Shown: positions 25,715 to 34,951, counted from the stretch's first letter. The stretch is 64,000 nt of DNA from DATKQY01 sp035532475 (GCA_035532475.1 DATKQY010000048.1:39746-103745); one strand, 5' to 3'. Translations and numbers: made by a program. Notes: generated by a model from the letters alone, not told the origin.

Positions 25715-26802
25715 CGCCCGACGACGACGACCGAGCGGAGCACCTCGCCGCGCTCCATCCGGTGGAACGCCTCCTCCACGCCCTCGAGCGGGATCGTCTC
25801 GCTCACGAACCGGTCGAGGTCCAGCCGGCCCTGGAGGTAGAGGTCGACGAGCATCGGGAAGTCCCGAGACGGCAGGCAGTCCCCGTACCAGCTCGGCTTC
25901 ATCCGGCCGCCCCGGCCGAAGAACTCGATCATCGGCAGGTCGATCCGCATCTGCGGTGTCGGCACGCCGACCTGGACCAGGGTGCCGGCGAGGTCGCGGG
26001 CGAAAAAGGCCTGCTCCATCGCCTTCGGGTTGCCGACGGCCTCGATGCACACGTCGGCCCCGTTCCCCCCCGTGAGGCGCCGGATCGCCTCGACGGGGTC
26101 CTCCTCGCCGGCCACCACCGTGTCGGTCGCGCCGAACTGCCTTGCGAGCTCCAGCTTCCTCGGGTCGAGGTCGACGGCGATGATCTTCGACGCCCCTGCG
26201 AGGCGCGCCCCGGCGATCGCCGCGCAGCCGACGCCCCCGCAGCCGAACACGGCGACGGCGTCACCCGGGCCTACCTCCCCGGTGTACATCGCGGCGCCGA
26301 TACCCGCCATCACGCCGCAGCCGAGCAGCCCGGCGGCCTCGGGACGGGCGCGGGGATCGACCTTCGTGCACTGTCCCGCCGCGACGAGCGTCTTCTCGGC
26401 GAAGGCGCCGATGCCGAGCGCCGCGGCGAGCGGCGTCCCGTCGGCGAGGGTCATCTTCTGGCGGGCGTTGTGCGTCGAGAAGCAGTACCAGGGCCGCCCG
26501 CGCCGGCACGAGCGGCACTGCCCGCAGACCGCACGCCAGTTCAACACGACGAAGTCCCCGGGCGCGAGGCCGTCCACCCCGGGTCCGACGGCCTCCACGA
26601 GCCCCGCCGCCTCGTGGCCGAGCAGGAACGGGAACTCGTCGTTGATCCCGCCCTCCCGGTAGTGCAGGTCGGTGTGGCACACGCCGCACGCCTGGACGGC
26701 GACCACGGCCTCGCCGGGCCCGGGATCGGGGACGAGGATCGTCTCGATCGAGACCGGCTCGCCCTTCGCCCTGGCGACGACACCTCGGACCTCAGCTGCC
26801 AC
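25711..26802 (-). CDS. mscR: S-(hydroxymethyl)mycothiol dehydrogenase (mycothiol-dependent formaldehyde dehydrogenase)
   Basis: A 363-residue zinc alcohol dehydrogenase. It oxidises the adduct of formaldehyde and mycothiol with NAD+. Visible features are the catalytic zinc motif ACGVCHTDLHYREGG with GHEAAGLVEAVG, and the structural zinc loop CGQCRSCRRGRPWYC. The nucleotide fold is FGCGGVGCAAIAGARLAGA, with acidic VDLDPRKLE for NAD binding. RMKPSWYGDCLPSRDFP near the C-terminus is typical of MscR. The GTG at 26802 sits just after a GGAGGA ribosome site, and the length matches mscR (about 361). It heads the operon with the MBL protein and the AcuI-like reductase. Confidence 0.88.
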   Translation of the reverse strand: MAAEVRGVVARAKGEPVSIETILVPDPGPGEAVVAVQACGVCHTDLHYREGGINDEFPFLLGHEAAGLVEAVGPGVDGLAPGDFVVLNWRAVCGQCRSCRRGRPWYCFSTHNARQKMTLADGTPLAAALGIGAFAEKTLVAAGQCTKVDPRARPEAAGLLGCGVMAGIGAAMYTGEVGPGDAVAVFGCGGVGCAAIAGARLAGASKIIAVDLDPRKLELARQFGATDTVVAGEEDPVEAIRRLTGGNGADVCIEAVGNPKAMEQAFFARDLAGTLVQVGVPTPQMRIDLPMIEFFGRGGRMKPSWYGDCLPSRDFPMLVDLYLQGRLDLDRFVSETIPLEGVEEAFHRMERGEVLRSVVVVGR

Positions 26803-26992
26803 GGTTCTCCTCCATCGCTCGTGCCTGCCCGCCGCGGCACTTCGGTGGTCGCGGCGGGCGTCCGGCGACCACCCAGCCGTCGCCAACGTAGTGCGCCGCG
26901 CTCTGCCAGAGCGGGGCCGCGCCGGCCGGCCGGTGGGTCCCGGGTGCCGCCCGGCGCGCCATCCCGACCTTGTCCGGCGACGCAGCGTCCCA

Positions 26993-27012
26993 TAGACTGA
27001 ACAGTCAGTCAA
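26993..27012. promoter_or_regulatory. Regulon operator 1 (before the class III aminotransferase)
   Basis: TAGACTGA-ACAG-TCAGTCAA: inverted repeat GACTGA (26995-27000) and TCAGTC (27005-27010) with a 4-base spacer. The same motif recurs at 37862-37881 and 45215-45234. It lies 54 bases before the aminotransferase ATG. Likely bound by the TetR-family regulator encoded at 37099-37770. Confidence 0.75.
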
Positions 27013-27065
27013 CCACCGAGGGCGCCCCGCCACCGGCGCGGTTCCTCGAGCGAACGGAGCCGGTC

Positions 27066-28445
27066 ATGGCTGCACGGACGCCCACACTCGACGGACTCTC
27101 GGCACGGCTGGACAGCGTGATCGCCGAGCAGGAGGCGCTCTTCGTCGCCCGCCAGCCGAGCTCGGCCGCCTCCTCGGCACGCGCCGCCCGCGCGCTCGCC
27201 GGCGGGGTCACCTCCAGCTGGCAGATCACCCGGCCGCAGGCCGTCTGGCTCACCGGCGGGCGCGGCTCGAAGGTCTACGACGTCGACGGGAGCGAGTACG
27301 TCGACCTGCACGGCGGCTACGGGGCCAGCCTGGCAGGCCACGCGCACCCGGCGATCGTGGAGGCGGTGCGCTCACGCGTCGAGCGCGGGACCCACTTCGC
27401 CCAGCCGACCGAGGACGCCATCGCCGTCGCCGAGGAGCTGGCACGCCGCTTCGGGCTGCCGCTTTGGCGCTACGCCAACTCCGGCACCGAGGCGACGATG
27501 GAGGCGGTCCACCTGATGCGGGCGATCACCGGCCGCGACCTGATCGTGAAGGTGGAGGGCTGCTACCACGGCCACCACGACTCCGTGCAGGTCTCCGTCG
27601 CCCCCCCGCCCGAGGCGATGGGCCCGGCCACCCGGCCGGCGGCGGTCCCCGAGAGCGCCGGCATCCCGCGGGCGTTCACCGACCTCGTCCGTGTCGTGGG
27701 CTTCAACGACCTCGCGGGCGTCGAGCGTGTCCTTCGGGAGAACCCGGGCCGCATCGCCGGGATGATCGTCGAGCCGATCATGATGAACGCCGGGATCGTC
27801 CTGCCCGACGCGGGCTACCTCGCCGGGCTGAAGGCGCTGCTCCACGCGGAGGGGGCCCTCCTCACCTTCGACGAGGTGAAGACCGGGCTCACCGCCGGAC
27901 CTCGCGGGGCCACCGGGGTGGTCGGCGTGACCCCGGACATCGTCTGCCTCGCCAAGGCGATCGGCGGCGGCATCGCCTCGGCCGCCCTCGGCGGCACCGC
28001 CGAGGTGATGGAGCACGTCGCCAACGGCGACTACGAGATGGTCGGCACGTTCAGCGGCAACCCGCTCGCCATGGCGGCGACGCGGGCGATGCTCTACGAG
28101 GTCGCCACCCCGAGCGCCTACGAGCGCCTCGACCGCCTCGAGGCCCGGATGGTCGCCGGCGTCGAGGCCGAGCTCGGCCGGAGCGGCCTCGACGCGCACG
28201 TCGTCGCCGTCGGCGCGAAGGGCTGCGTCGTCTTCTCGCCCGTCGCCGTGCGCGACTACCGCGGCTTCCTCGAGATCGATGACCGCTTCAACCACGCGCA
28301 CTGGCTCTTCCAGCACAACGGCGGGGTCTTCCTGCCCCCGTGGGGCAAGATCGAGCAGTGGCTGATCTCGGTGCAGCACGACGAGGCCGACGTCGACCGC
28401 TTCCTCGAGAACTTCGCCCGCTTCGCCGCCTCGGTCGCCCCGTGA
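27066..28445 (+). CDS. Class III PLP aminotransferase (GSAM-like)
   Basis: A 459-residue PLP enzyme of the class III group, close in style to glutamate-1-semialdehyde aminomutase and related omega-aminotransferases. Conserved blocks are DVDGSEYVDLHGGYGASLAGH, then RYANSGTEATMEAVHLMRA, then VEGCYHGHHDSV. The PLP Asp is in LTFDEVKTG and the lysine in IVCLAKAIGGG. The ATG at 27066 starts the family-like sequence; the frame is open further upstream across the operator. With an operator in front and a polyamine-type transporter behind, transamination of an imported diamine or amino acid is a reasonable guess. Confidence 0.88.
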   Translation: MAARTPTLDGLSARLDSVIAEQEALFVARQPSSAASSARAARALAGGVTSSWQITRPQAVWLTGGRGSKVYDVDGSEYVDLHGGYGASLAGHAHPAIVEAVRSRVERGTHFAQPTEDAIAVAEELARRFGLPLWRYANSGTEATMEAVHLMRAITGRDLIVKVEGCYHGHHDSVQVSVAPPPEAMGPATRPAAVPESAGIPRAFTDLVRVVGFNDLAGVERVLRENPGRIAGMIVEPIMMNAGIVLPDAGYLAGLKALLHAEGALLTFDEVKTGLTAGPRGATGVVGVTPDIVCLAKAIGGGIASAALGGTAEVMEHVANGDYEMVGTFSGNPLAMAATRAMLYEVATPSAYERLDRLEARMVAGVEAELGRSGLDAHVVAVGAKGCVVFSPVAVRDYRGFLEIDDRFNHAHWLFQHNGGVFLPPWGKIEQWLISVQHDEADVDRFLENFARFAASVAP

Positions 28446-28599
28446 CGACCGGAAAGGCCTTGTCGCCGCGGCGCGGGGGTGGTTGACTGCGTTGACCGGT
28501 GGTTCAATCGGGCCGCCGCGATGAACGTGGCTGCGCAGGGCGTCGGCGCTCGGGGGAAGCGGCGCTGCGTGCCGAGCGCCAGGGGAACGGAGGGCGGAC

Positions 28600-29877
28600 A
28601 TGTCGCATCCACGCGAGGGCTGGTCCGAGGGCGGGGCGCTCCCGCCGTCCGCGCTGTCGCGACGCGAGTTCCTGCTGCGCGCCGCGAGCGTGGCCGGGGC
28701 CGGCGCGGCCATCGGCGGGCTCGGCCCGCTGCTCGGCGCGATCGGCGAGGGCGCCGCGGCCGCGTCGACCTCCTCGGTCCCCCTGCCGCGGCCCGACAAG
28801 CCCGTCACGTGGCCGATCCTCCCGGGCAACAAGGCCATCGCGAGCGGCCTCAAGCCCGAGACGGGCGCGACCCTGAAGCTCTACAACTGGGTCGCCTACA
28901 TCAATCAGGCGGTCGTCAACAACTTCGCGAAGAAGTACAAGTGCAAGGTGGAGATCACCACCTTCAACACGATGGAGGAGGCGATCGCCAAGCTGCGCAG
29001 CGGCGAGTCCTTCGACGTCTTCTTCCCGACGGTGGACCAGCTCGGGCCGCTCGTCGAGGCCAAGCTCCTCCGGCCGATCAACCACAGCTACGTCCCGAAC
29101 ATCGCCCAGACCTGGGCGGACTTCGCGAACCCCTGGTACGACCAGCAGTGGCGGTACACGGTGCCGTACACCATCTATACGACCGGGATGGCCTGGCGGA
29201 AGGACCACGTCCACGAAAACCCCTACAAGATGTCGAACCCGTGGGCGATGCCGTGGCAGTCGAAGTACAAGGGGAAGGTCGCGATCCTCGACGACTACCG
29301 CGAGGGCATCTCGCTCGGGTTGATGAAGAACGGGATCTTCGACCTGAACACGACGTCGACGAGCCAGATCCAGCGGTCGGCGAGCTCGCTGCGCCAGCTC
29401 GCGCAGCTCACCAACGTCCACATCGACAACAACGACTACTCCAACGTCCCGAGCGGGCAGATCTGGATCCACCACGCCTGGTCGGGCGACATCGCCGCGG
29501 CCGCGGGCTACATGCCGAAGGGCGTCTCGGTGGACGTCGTCGGCTACTGGTTCCCGCCCGACGGGAAGGGCCCCGTCGGCAACGACACGATCACGGTCCT
29601 CTCCGCCGGCAAGAACCCCGTGCTCGCCCACCTCTTCGTCAACTACATGCTCGACCTGCCGAACGTGCTGGAGAACATCAGCTACAACGGCTACATGCAG
29701 CCGCTCACGGCCGTCACGCCGGCGCGGCTCGTGAAGGAGAAGATCCTGCCGCCGAGCCTGACCTCGACGGCGGTGCTGCCCACCTACTTCCGCAAAGGCA
29801 TCGGCGAGTACCAGCTGCCCGCCGCGGCGAACACCGCCTGGCAGCAGGCCTGGCTCCAGGTCAGCCAGGGGATCTGA
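28600..29877 (+). CDS. Spermidine/putrescine-type ABC substrate-binding protein, Tat-exported
   Basis: A 425-residue periplasmic-binding-type protein resembling PotD/PotF. It begins with a twin-arginine signal (ALSRREFLLRAASVAGAGAA). Typical segments are LKLYNWVAYINQAVVNNFAKK, then TTFNTMEEAIAKLRSGESFD, then VPYTIYTTGMAWRKD and YWFPPDGKGPVGNDTI. The lipobox is absent, so it may be released or held by other means. It is followed 13 bases later by the first permease gene. The ligand is probably a polyamine or another amine; specificity residues were not assigned. Confidence 0.9.
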   Translation: MSHPREGWSEGGALPPSALSRREFLLRAASVAGAGAAIGGLGPLLGAIGEGAAAASTSSVPLPRPDKPVTWPILPGNKAIASGLKPETGATLKLYNWVAYINQAVVNNFAKKYKCKVEITTFNTMEEAIAKLRSGESFDVFFPTVDQLGPLVEAKLLRPINHSYVPNIAQTWADFANPWYDQQWRYTVPYTIYTTGMAWRKDHVHENPYKMSNPWAMPWQSKYKGKVAILDDYREGISLGLMKNGIFDLNTTSTSQIQRSASSLRQLAQLTNVHIDNNDYSNVPSGQIWIHHAWSGDIAAAAGYMPKGVSVDVVGYWFPPDGKGPVGNDTITVLSAGKNPVLAHLFVNYMLDLPNVLENISYNGYMQPLTAVTPARLVKEKILPPSLTSTAVLPTYFRKGIGEYQLPAAANTAWQQAWLQVSQGI

Positions 29878-29890
29878 GCGGCCAAGCGCC

Positions 29891-30823
29891 GTGCGAGGGA
29901 TCCGGGGCGCCCGGCGGGAGGTGACGGACGGGGTCCGCGGCCGCCTCTTTTGGGCCGCGCTCACCGCGCCGGGGATCGTGTGGCTCATCGCCCTCTTCGT
30001 CGTCCCGTTCTACGCGGTGGTGGCGATCGCCACCGGCGAGCTGAACCCGGTCTTCCAGTCGGCGGTCCCGGCGTGGAACCCGCTCCACTGGAGCGGTGCC
30101 AACTTCGCGAGGTCCTGGAGCGACCTCGTCGGCACGGGAGCGTTCATCGGGCCGATCTTCGTGCGCACGGTCGTCTACGTGGCGATCGCGTCGGTGCTCT
30201 CGTTGCTGATCGCCTTCCCCGTCGCCTACTTCGTCACGCGCTTTGGCGGCCGGCGAAAGGGCGTCTTCCTCGCCCTGCTGATCGCCCCGTTCTGGATCAG
30301 CTACATGATGCGCATGCTCGCCTGGATCGACCTGCTCCAGAACGACGGCTACGTCAACAAGGCGCTCACCTTCCTCCATCTCGTCGGCCACCCGGTGAAC
30401 TGGCTCGGCGGCCAGTCGGCGACGGTCATCCTCGGCCTCGTCTACGGCTACATCCCCTATCTGATCCTCGTTCTCTACTCCGGGCTCGACCGGATCGACA
30501 CCCGGCTGATCGAGGCCGGACGCGACCTCGGGCTGAGCGGCTGGCGGACCTTCCTCCAGGTGACCCTGCCGCTGTCGCGCCAGTCGGTCCTCACCGGCAT
30601 GCTCATCACCGTGCTCCCGATGTTCGGCGACTACTACACGAACCAGATGCTGTCGGGCTCCGCCGGCACCTCGATGATCGGCAACGTGATCGACGGCCAG
30701 CTGAACGCGACGGGCCTGCAGGGCGAGGGCGCGGCGCTGTCGGTCCTGTTGCTCGTGGTCCTCCTCGTGCCGATGCTCTACTACGTCTTCTCGACGAACC
30801 GGGCCGCGACGGAGCTCGGGTGA
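29891..30823 (+). CDS. ABC transporter permease (PotB-like)
   Basis: A 310-residue permease with six predicted helices and the EAA loop LIEAGRDLGLSGWRTFLQVTLPLS. The segment PFWISYMMRMLAWIDLLQNDG is the typical PotB signature near the third helix. A GTG start lies 13 bases after the binding-protein stop. The stop (TGA, 30821-30823) overlaps the ATG of the next permease by one base, so the three genes form one transcript. Confidence 0.9.
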   Translation: MRGIRGARREVTDGVRGRLFWAALTAPGIVWLIALFVVPFYAVVAIATGELNPVFQSAVPAWNPLHWSGANFARSWSDLVGTGAFIGPIFVRTVVYVAIASVLSLLIAFPVAYFVTRFGGRRKGVFLALLIAPFWISYMMRMLAWIDLLQNDGYVNKALTFLHLVGHPVNWLGGQSATVILGLVYGYIPYLILVLYSGLDRIDTRLIEAGRDLGLSGWRTFLQVTLPLSRQSVLTGMLITVLPMFGDYYTNQMLSGSAGTSMIGNVIDGQLNATGLQGEGAALSVLLLVVLLVPMLYYVFSTNRAATELG

Positions 30824-31773
30824 TGCAGCTGCGTGACGAGACCGGGACGGCGGTGGGGGCCGTCGGCGCGCCGGCGGCGGTCGCCGCGCCCGGCTGGGCG
30901 CGCTCGGCGCTTTGGCGCAACCCGTGGCGCCACGCCTGGTTCCTCGAGGGCTTCACCTGGCTCTACCTCGCCTGGTCGATCCTGCCGATCGCCCTCGCGG
31001 TGCTCTTCTCCTTCAACTCCGGCAAGTCCCAGAGCGTCTGGCAGGGCTTCTCGCTGCGCTGGTACACGTCGGACCCCCTCAACTCGGTGCTGCACAACCC
31101 GCAACTGCACCAGGCCGTGCTGCAGACGCTGTGGCTCTCGCTCTACACCACGCTGATCACCGTCCCACTCGGGGTGGCGTTCGGCATCGGGATCGACCGC
31201 TGGCGGACGCGCACCTCCACGGCGTTCAACTTCGTGATGATCTTCTCCTTCGTCGTGCCCGAGCTGATCTTCGGGGTGGCCCTCTTCTTCGTGTTCACCG
31301 CGCTGTTCACCTCGATCCACCTCGGGACGCTCGCCGAGGTGCTCGGGCTCGTCACGTGGAACCTCAGCTGGCCGGCGATCATCGTGCGGGCCCGGCTCGT
31401 CTCGATCGGCAACCAGTACGAGGAGGCCGCGGCCGACCTCGGCGCGTCGCGGCTCGAGGCGCTGCGCAGGGTCCTGCTGCCGATGCTGATGCCGGCAATC
31501 TTCGCGAGCGCGGTGCTCGTGTTCGCCGGCGTCGTCGACGACTTCGTCATCGTCGACCTGCTCTCCTCGACCGGCAACACCCAGCCGATGTCGGTGATCA
31601 TCTACTCGAACACCCACGGCGGCAACGGCGGTCCGGCGCTCAACGCCCTCGCGACGCTGATGCTGCTGTTCTCCTTCGTCGTGGCCACGCTCGGCTACGT
31701 CGGCTACCGCTTCATGACGCGGGGCGAGCGCACCGGCCGGCAGGAGACGTTGACCTCCATCGCCGGGATGTGA
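30823..31773 (+). CDS. ABC transporter permease (PotC-like)
   Basis: A 316-residue second permease of the amine importer. It has an N-terminal extension of about 40 Ala/Gly-rich residues, then six helices. The EAA loop is QYEEAAADLGASRLEALRRV followed by LLPMLMPAI. The segment FSFNSGKSQSVWQGFSLRWY is the PotC periplasmic signature. It overlaps the PotB-like gene by one base. It is convergent with the ATPase gene, which is encoded on the opposite strand rather than in this operon. Confidence 0.9.
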   Translation: MQLRDETGTAVGAVGAPAAVAAPGWARSALWRNPWRHAWFLEGFTWLYLAWSILPIALAVLFSFNSGKSQSVWQGFSLRWYTSDPLNSVLHNPQLHQAVLQTLWLSLYTTLITVPLGVAFGIGIDRWRTRTSTAFNFVMIFSFVVPELIFGVALFFVFTALFTSIHLGTLAEVLGLVTWNLSWPAIIVRARLVSIGNQYEEAAADLGASRLEALRRVLLPMLMPAIFASAVLVFAGVVDDFVIVDLLSSTGNTQPMSVIIYSNTHGGNGGPALNALATLMLLFSFVVATLGYVGYRFMTRGERTGRQETLTSIAGM

Positions 31774-31793
31774 GCCCGTCAGGCCTCGGCCCC

Positions 31794-31807
31794 GCCCGCC
31801 GGCGGGC
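31794..31807. terminator. Candidate bidirectional terminator between convergent permease and ATPase genes
   Basis: A 14-base perfect palindrome (GCCCGCC/GGCGGGC) lies in the 42-base gap between the converging stops at 31773 and 31816. It would form a GC hairpin in both transcripts. No T-run is present. Confidence 0.4.
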
Positions 31808-31815
31808 CCGTCGCG

Positions 31816-32979
31816 TCAGCCGCCGATCGCGCTCGCGACGGGCTCGGGGGGCGGAGCCGGGGCGACGATCGGGAGCGGCTCGGCGGCGGCGGCCTCGGTG
31901 CCGCGCTCGGCCAGCACGCGCAGCGCCTCGGCGGGCAGGTGCACCTGGACGGGCGTGCCCTGGGCGTAGTCGAGGGGCGCGCCGTCGTTCTGGACGAGCG
32001 CCTGCAGCGGGGCGCCTGGCGCGAGGCGCACGATGACCTGGGTCGCCGAGCCGAGGAAGACGAGACGCTCGACCATCGCCGGGATGCGGTTCGGTCCCGC
32101 CTGGTCGAACGGCTCCACCCGGACGCGCTCGGGGCGGATCGCCAGCCGCACGGGGCCGCTCGCGCCGGTGGCGCCGCGCACGGCCTCGAGGACGAAGTCG
32201 CCGAGACGCAGCTGGCAGCGGCCATCGCCGAGCTGGCGCAGTGCGCTCGCGGCCATGAGGTTCGACACGCCGAGGAAGTCGGCGACGTACGCGCTCGCCG
32301 GCTCCTCGTAGACGTCGCTCGGGGTGCCGATCTGGGCGATCCGGCCGCCTTCCATCACCGCCAGGCGGTCCGACATCGTGAGCGCCTCCTCCTGGTCGTG
32401 GGTGACGTAGAGGAAGGTGATCCCGACCGTCTCCTGCAGCGCCTTCAGCTCCACCTGCAGCGTGCGGCGGAGCTTGGCGTCGAGCGCGCCGAGCGGCTCG
32501 TCGAGCAGCAGGACCGCCGGGTTGAGCACGAGCGCCCGCGCCAGGGCGACCCGCTGCTGCTGGCCACCGGAGAGCTGTCCCGGGCGGCGCTTCTCATAGG
32601 CGCGCAGCCGCACGAGCTCCAGCGCCTCGCGGACGCGCCGCGCCCGTTCGGCCTTGCCCACCTTCTTGTACTTGAGACCGAAGGCGACGTTGTCGTACAC
32701 CGAGAGGAAGGGGAAGAGCGCGTAGCTCTGGAAGACCGTGTTGACGTTGCGCTCGTGGGCCGGCATCCGGGCGACGTCCGCACCGTCGAGGAGGATCCGC
32801 CCGCTGGTCGGTCGCTCGAAGCCGGCCACGAGGCGCAGCGTCGTGGTCTTGCCGCACCCGGACGGGCCGAGCAGGGAGAAGAACTCCCCGTGGGCCACGT
32901 GCAGGTCGATACCGTCGACCGCGCGGACGTCGGCGAAACGCTTGGTCAACGAGACGAGCTCGACCTCGCCACCCGCCAT
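31816..32979 (-). CDS. ABC transporter ATP-binding protein (PotA-like)
   Basis: A 387-residue importer ATPase. It has Walker A LLGPSGCGKTTTLRLVAGF, the Q-loop VFQSYALFPFLSVYDNVAFG, the signature QLSGGQQQRVALARAL, Walker B AVLLLDEPLGALD and the H-loop TFLYVTHDQEEALTM. A C-terminal TOBE-type domain follows (MAASALRQLGDGRCQLRLGDF). It should power the neighbouring permeases but is transcribed from the opposite strand. A half-operator (GACTGA at 33102-33107) lies about 125 bases upstream of its ATG. Confidence 0.92.
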   Translation of the reverse strand: MAGGEVELVSLTKRFADVRAVDGIDLHVAHGEFFSLLGPSGCGKTTTLRLVAGFERPTSGRILLDGADVARMPAHERNVNTVFQSYALFPFLSVYDNVAFGLKYKKVGKAERARRVREALELVRLRAYEKRRPGQLSGGQQQRVALARALVLNPAVLLLDEPLGALDAKLRRTLQVELKALQETVGITFLYVTHDQEEALTMSDRLAVMEGGRIAQIGTPSDVYEEPASAYVADFLGVSNLMAASALRQLGDGRCQLRLGDFVLEAVRGATGASGPVRLAIRPERVRVEPFDQAGPNRIPAMVERLVFLGSATQVIVRLAPGAPLQALVQNDGAPLDYAQGTPVQVHLPAEALRVLAERGTEAAAAEPLPIVAPAPPPEPVASAIGG

Positions 32980-33377
32980 TGCCCACCCCCGGTGCCTCGT
33001 CGGGCGCCCGCCGCAGGTGGACCACCTCGCAGGCGCCGATGCGCGGGCAGCTCCTCGCCGGTCGTCCCGCCCCGCGAACGCCGCGAGCCGGGGAGCTCGG
33101 AGACTGATTGAACGGCTATTTTAGGGACGGCCGTCCGGTGCCACAAGGGCAGCACGGCGCACCCGGCCTCGAGCACACGCCCTCGAGACCGTCACCTCGG
33201 GTGCGGGCCCGCTCCGACGGCGTCGGGCGCGAGGTGCGCACCGGCCTGTCGAGGTGCGCCGGGCGCAAGACCAAGGCCGAGGCGCGTGCTCCGCGTTGAC
33301 CGGCCCCGCCGGACCCGGGCAATCGTGATGGGCGGCGCCGCGTGCGACGCGCGGACGCCGACGGCTGCCGGGCGGCC
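32980..33377. other. Intergenic region with a half-operator
   Basis: 398 bases between the ATPase and sigma genes without a supported gene. It contains GACTGATTGAACGG at 33102-33115, which shares the GACTGA half-site of the regulon operator, next to an AT-rich CTATTTTAG stretch that could be a -10 element for the ATPase gene. Confidence 0.4.
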
Positions 33378-34592
33378 TCAAAGGCACCGTCGCCGTTGCT
33401 CGAGCAGCGTGCGCTCGGCCGTGTTCGCTTCGCAGGCGAGCGCCTCGTCGTAGGCGGCGGCCGCCTCGTCGAGGCGGCCGAGCCGCTGGAGCAGGTCGGC
33501 CCGCAGCGCGTGGAAGAGGTGGTAGCCGCCGAGGTCGAGGCGCGCGAGGCCCTCGAGCGCGAGCGCAGGCCCGTGCACCTCGGCCACGGCGACGGCGCGG
33601 TTGAGCGCGACGACCGGCGTCGGCTCCTCGGCCAGCAGCTGGTCGTAGAGCGCCAGGATCTGGCGCCAGTCCGTCGCCGCCGCCGTCGGCGCATCGCCGT
33701 GCACGGCGTTGATCGCGGCCTGCAACTGGTAGGGGCCCGGACGGTTCCTGCGCAGGCAGGCCCGGACGAGCTCCTGGCCCTCGGCGATGAGCGCACGGTC
33801 CCACCGCGTGCGGTCCTGGTCGCCGAGCACGACCAGCGAACCGTCGGCGCCGGTGCGGGCCTCTCGCCGGGCGTCGATGAGCAGCACGAGGGCGAGCAGG
33901 CCGAGCACCTCCGGCTCGTCCGGCATCAGCTCGGCGAGCGACCTCGCCAGGCGGATCGCCTCGGCGCACAGCTCACCCCGTACCAGCTCGTCACCGGAGG
34001 AGGCGGTGTAGCCCTCGTTGAAGACGAGGTAGACCACGGCCAACGCCGGCGGGAGCCGGTCGGCCAGCTCCGACTCGCGAGGCACACGGTACGGAATGCC
34101 CGCGTCGCGGATCTTGCGCTTCGCGCGGACGAGGCGCTGCGCCATCGTCGCCTCAGAAGCGACGAAGGCACGGGCGATCTCGCTCGTGCGCAGCCCGGCG
34201 ATCAGCCGCAGGGTCAAGGCCACCTGGGCCTCGGGCGCGAGCGCCGGATGGCAGCAGGTGAAGATCAGCCGCAGCCGGTCGTCGCGCACCGCCCCCACCT
34301 CCTCCGGCTCGGCCTCGGCGCGCAGCAGGGCCGCCTGGGCTTGGCGCTCGTTGCGGGAGGACTCGCGCCGCAGGCGGTCGAGGGCCTTGTTGCGGGCGGT
34401 CGTGACGATCCAGCCGCCGGGGTTCGGCGGCACGCCGCCCGACGCCCAGCGCGTCGTGGCGACGACGAAGGCCTCCTGGACCGCCTCCTCGGCGACGTCG
34501 ATGTCGCCGAAGAGGCGAACCAGGGTCGCGACGGCACGCCCGGACTCCAGCCGGAAGGTCCGCTCGACGGCGGTGAGGTCGGTGCCGGGCAC
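33378..34592 (-). CDS. ECF-type RNA polymerase sigma factor (DUF6596/SigJ-like long form)
   Basis: A 404-residue sigma factor. Sigma region 2 is near residues 15-75 (VATLVRLFGDIDVAEEAVQEAF, then PGGWIVTTARNKALDRLRRE). Region 4 is near 110-165 (TLRLIAGLRTSEIARAFVAS). A long C-terminal domain follows (YLVFNEGYTASSGDELVRGEL; NRPGPYQLQAAINAVHGDAP; TPVVALNRAVAVAEVHGPA). The family pairs with YciI-like proteins instead of a classical anti-sigma factor. The GTG at 34592 starts two bases after the stop of the YciI gene. It directs an unknown regulon. A decayed copy of this pair lies at 23283-24053. Confidence 0.9.
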   Translation of the reverse strand: MPGTDLTAVERTFRLESGRAVATLVRLFGDIDVAEEAVQEAFVVATTRWASGGVPPNPGGWIVTTARNKALDRLRRESSRNERQAQAALLRAEAEPEEVGAVRDDRLRLIFTCCHPALAPEAQVALTLRLIAGLRTSEIARAFVASEATMAQRLVRAKRKIRDAGIPYRVPRESELADRLPPALAVVYLVFNEGYTASSGDELVRGELCAEAIRLARSLAELMPDEPEVLGLLALVLLIDARREARTGADGSLVVLGDQDRTRWDRALIAEGQELVRACLRRNRPGPYQLQAAINAVHGDAPTAAATDWRQILALYDQLLAEEPTPVVALNRAVAVAEVHGPALALEGLARLDLGGYHLFHALRADLLQRLGRLDEAAAAYDEALACEANTAERTLLEQRRRCL

Positions 34593-34594
34593 GG

Positions 34595-34951
34595 CTAGGG
34601 CTCCGGCAGCTCCTGGAACGGCCGGACCTCGACCGGACCGCCACAAGCCGCCGAGCCCTTGGCGGCCCATTCGAGGGCCGCGTCGAGGTCGGGTGCGGTG
34701 ATGATCCAGAAGCCGCCGAGCTGCTCTTTCGTCTCGGCGAAGGGACCGTCGGTCGTCACGACCTCACCGTCGCGCGACCGCACGACCGTCGCGGTGGCGG
34801 GCGGGTGCAGGCCGCCGGCGAAGACCCACGCGCCGGCCGACTTGATCTCGGCGTTCAGGGCGTCGACCGCCTTGTAGGCCTGCTGCATCGCCTCCTCGGA
34901 CGGGACGGGCTCGCCCTCGACCAGGTGCACGGAAAGCAGGTACTGCTTCAT
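34595..34951 (-). CDS. YciI-like (DGPF/YCII domain) protein paired with sigma factor
   Basis: A 118-residue ferredoxin-like-fold protein. It opens MKQYLLSVHLVEGEP and carries the diagnostic TTDGPFAETKEQLGGFWII motif, then APDLDAALEWAAKG and VEVRPFQEL. Proteins of this type precede SigJ/ECF41-like sigma factors in many actinobacteria and may sense or modulate them. The ATG at 34951 follows an AGGAG ribosome site. It is first in the two-gene operon with the sigma gene. Confidence 0.9.
   Translation of the reverse strand: MKQYLLSVHLVEGEPVPSEEAMQQAYKAVDALNAEIKSAGAWVFAGGLHPPATATVVRSRDGEVVTTDGPFAETKEQLGGFWIITAPDLDAALEWAAKGSAACGGPVEVRPFQELPEP

Noticed and set aside
33116..33969. Minus-strand open frames overlapping the sigma-factor 3' end
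   Set aside because: They share the sequence of the sigma gene in shifted frames, are Arg-rich and have no family features.
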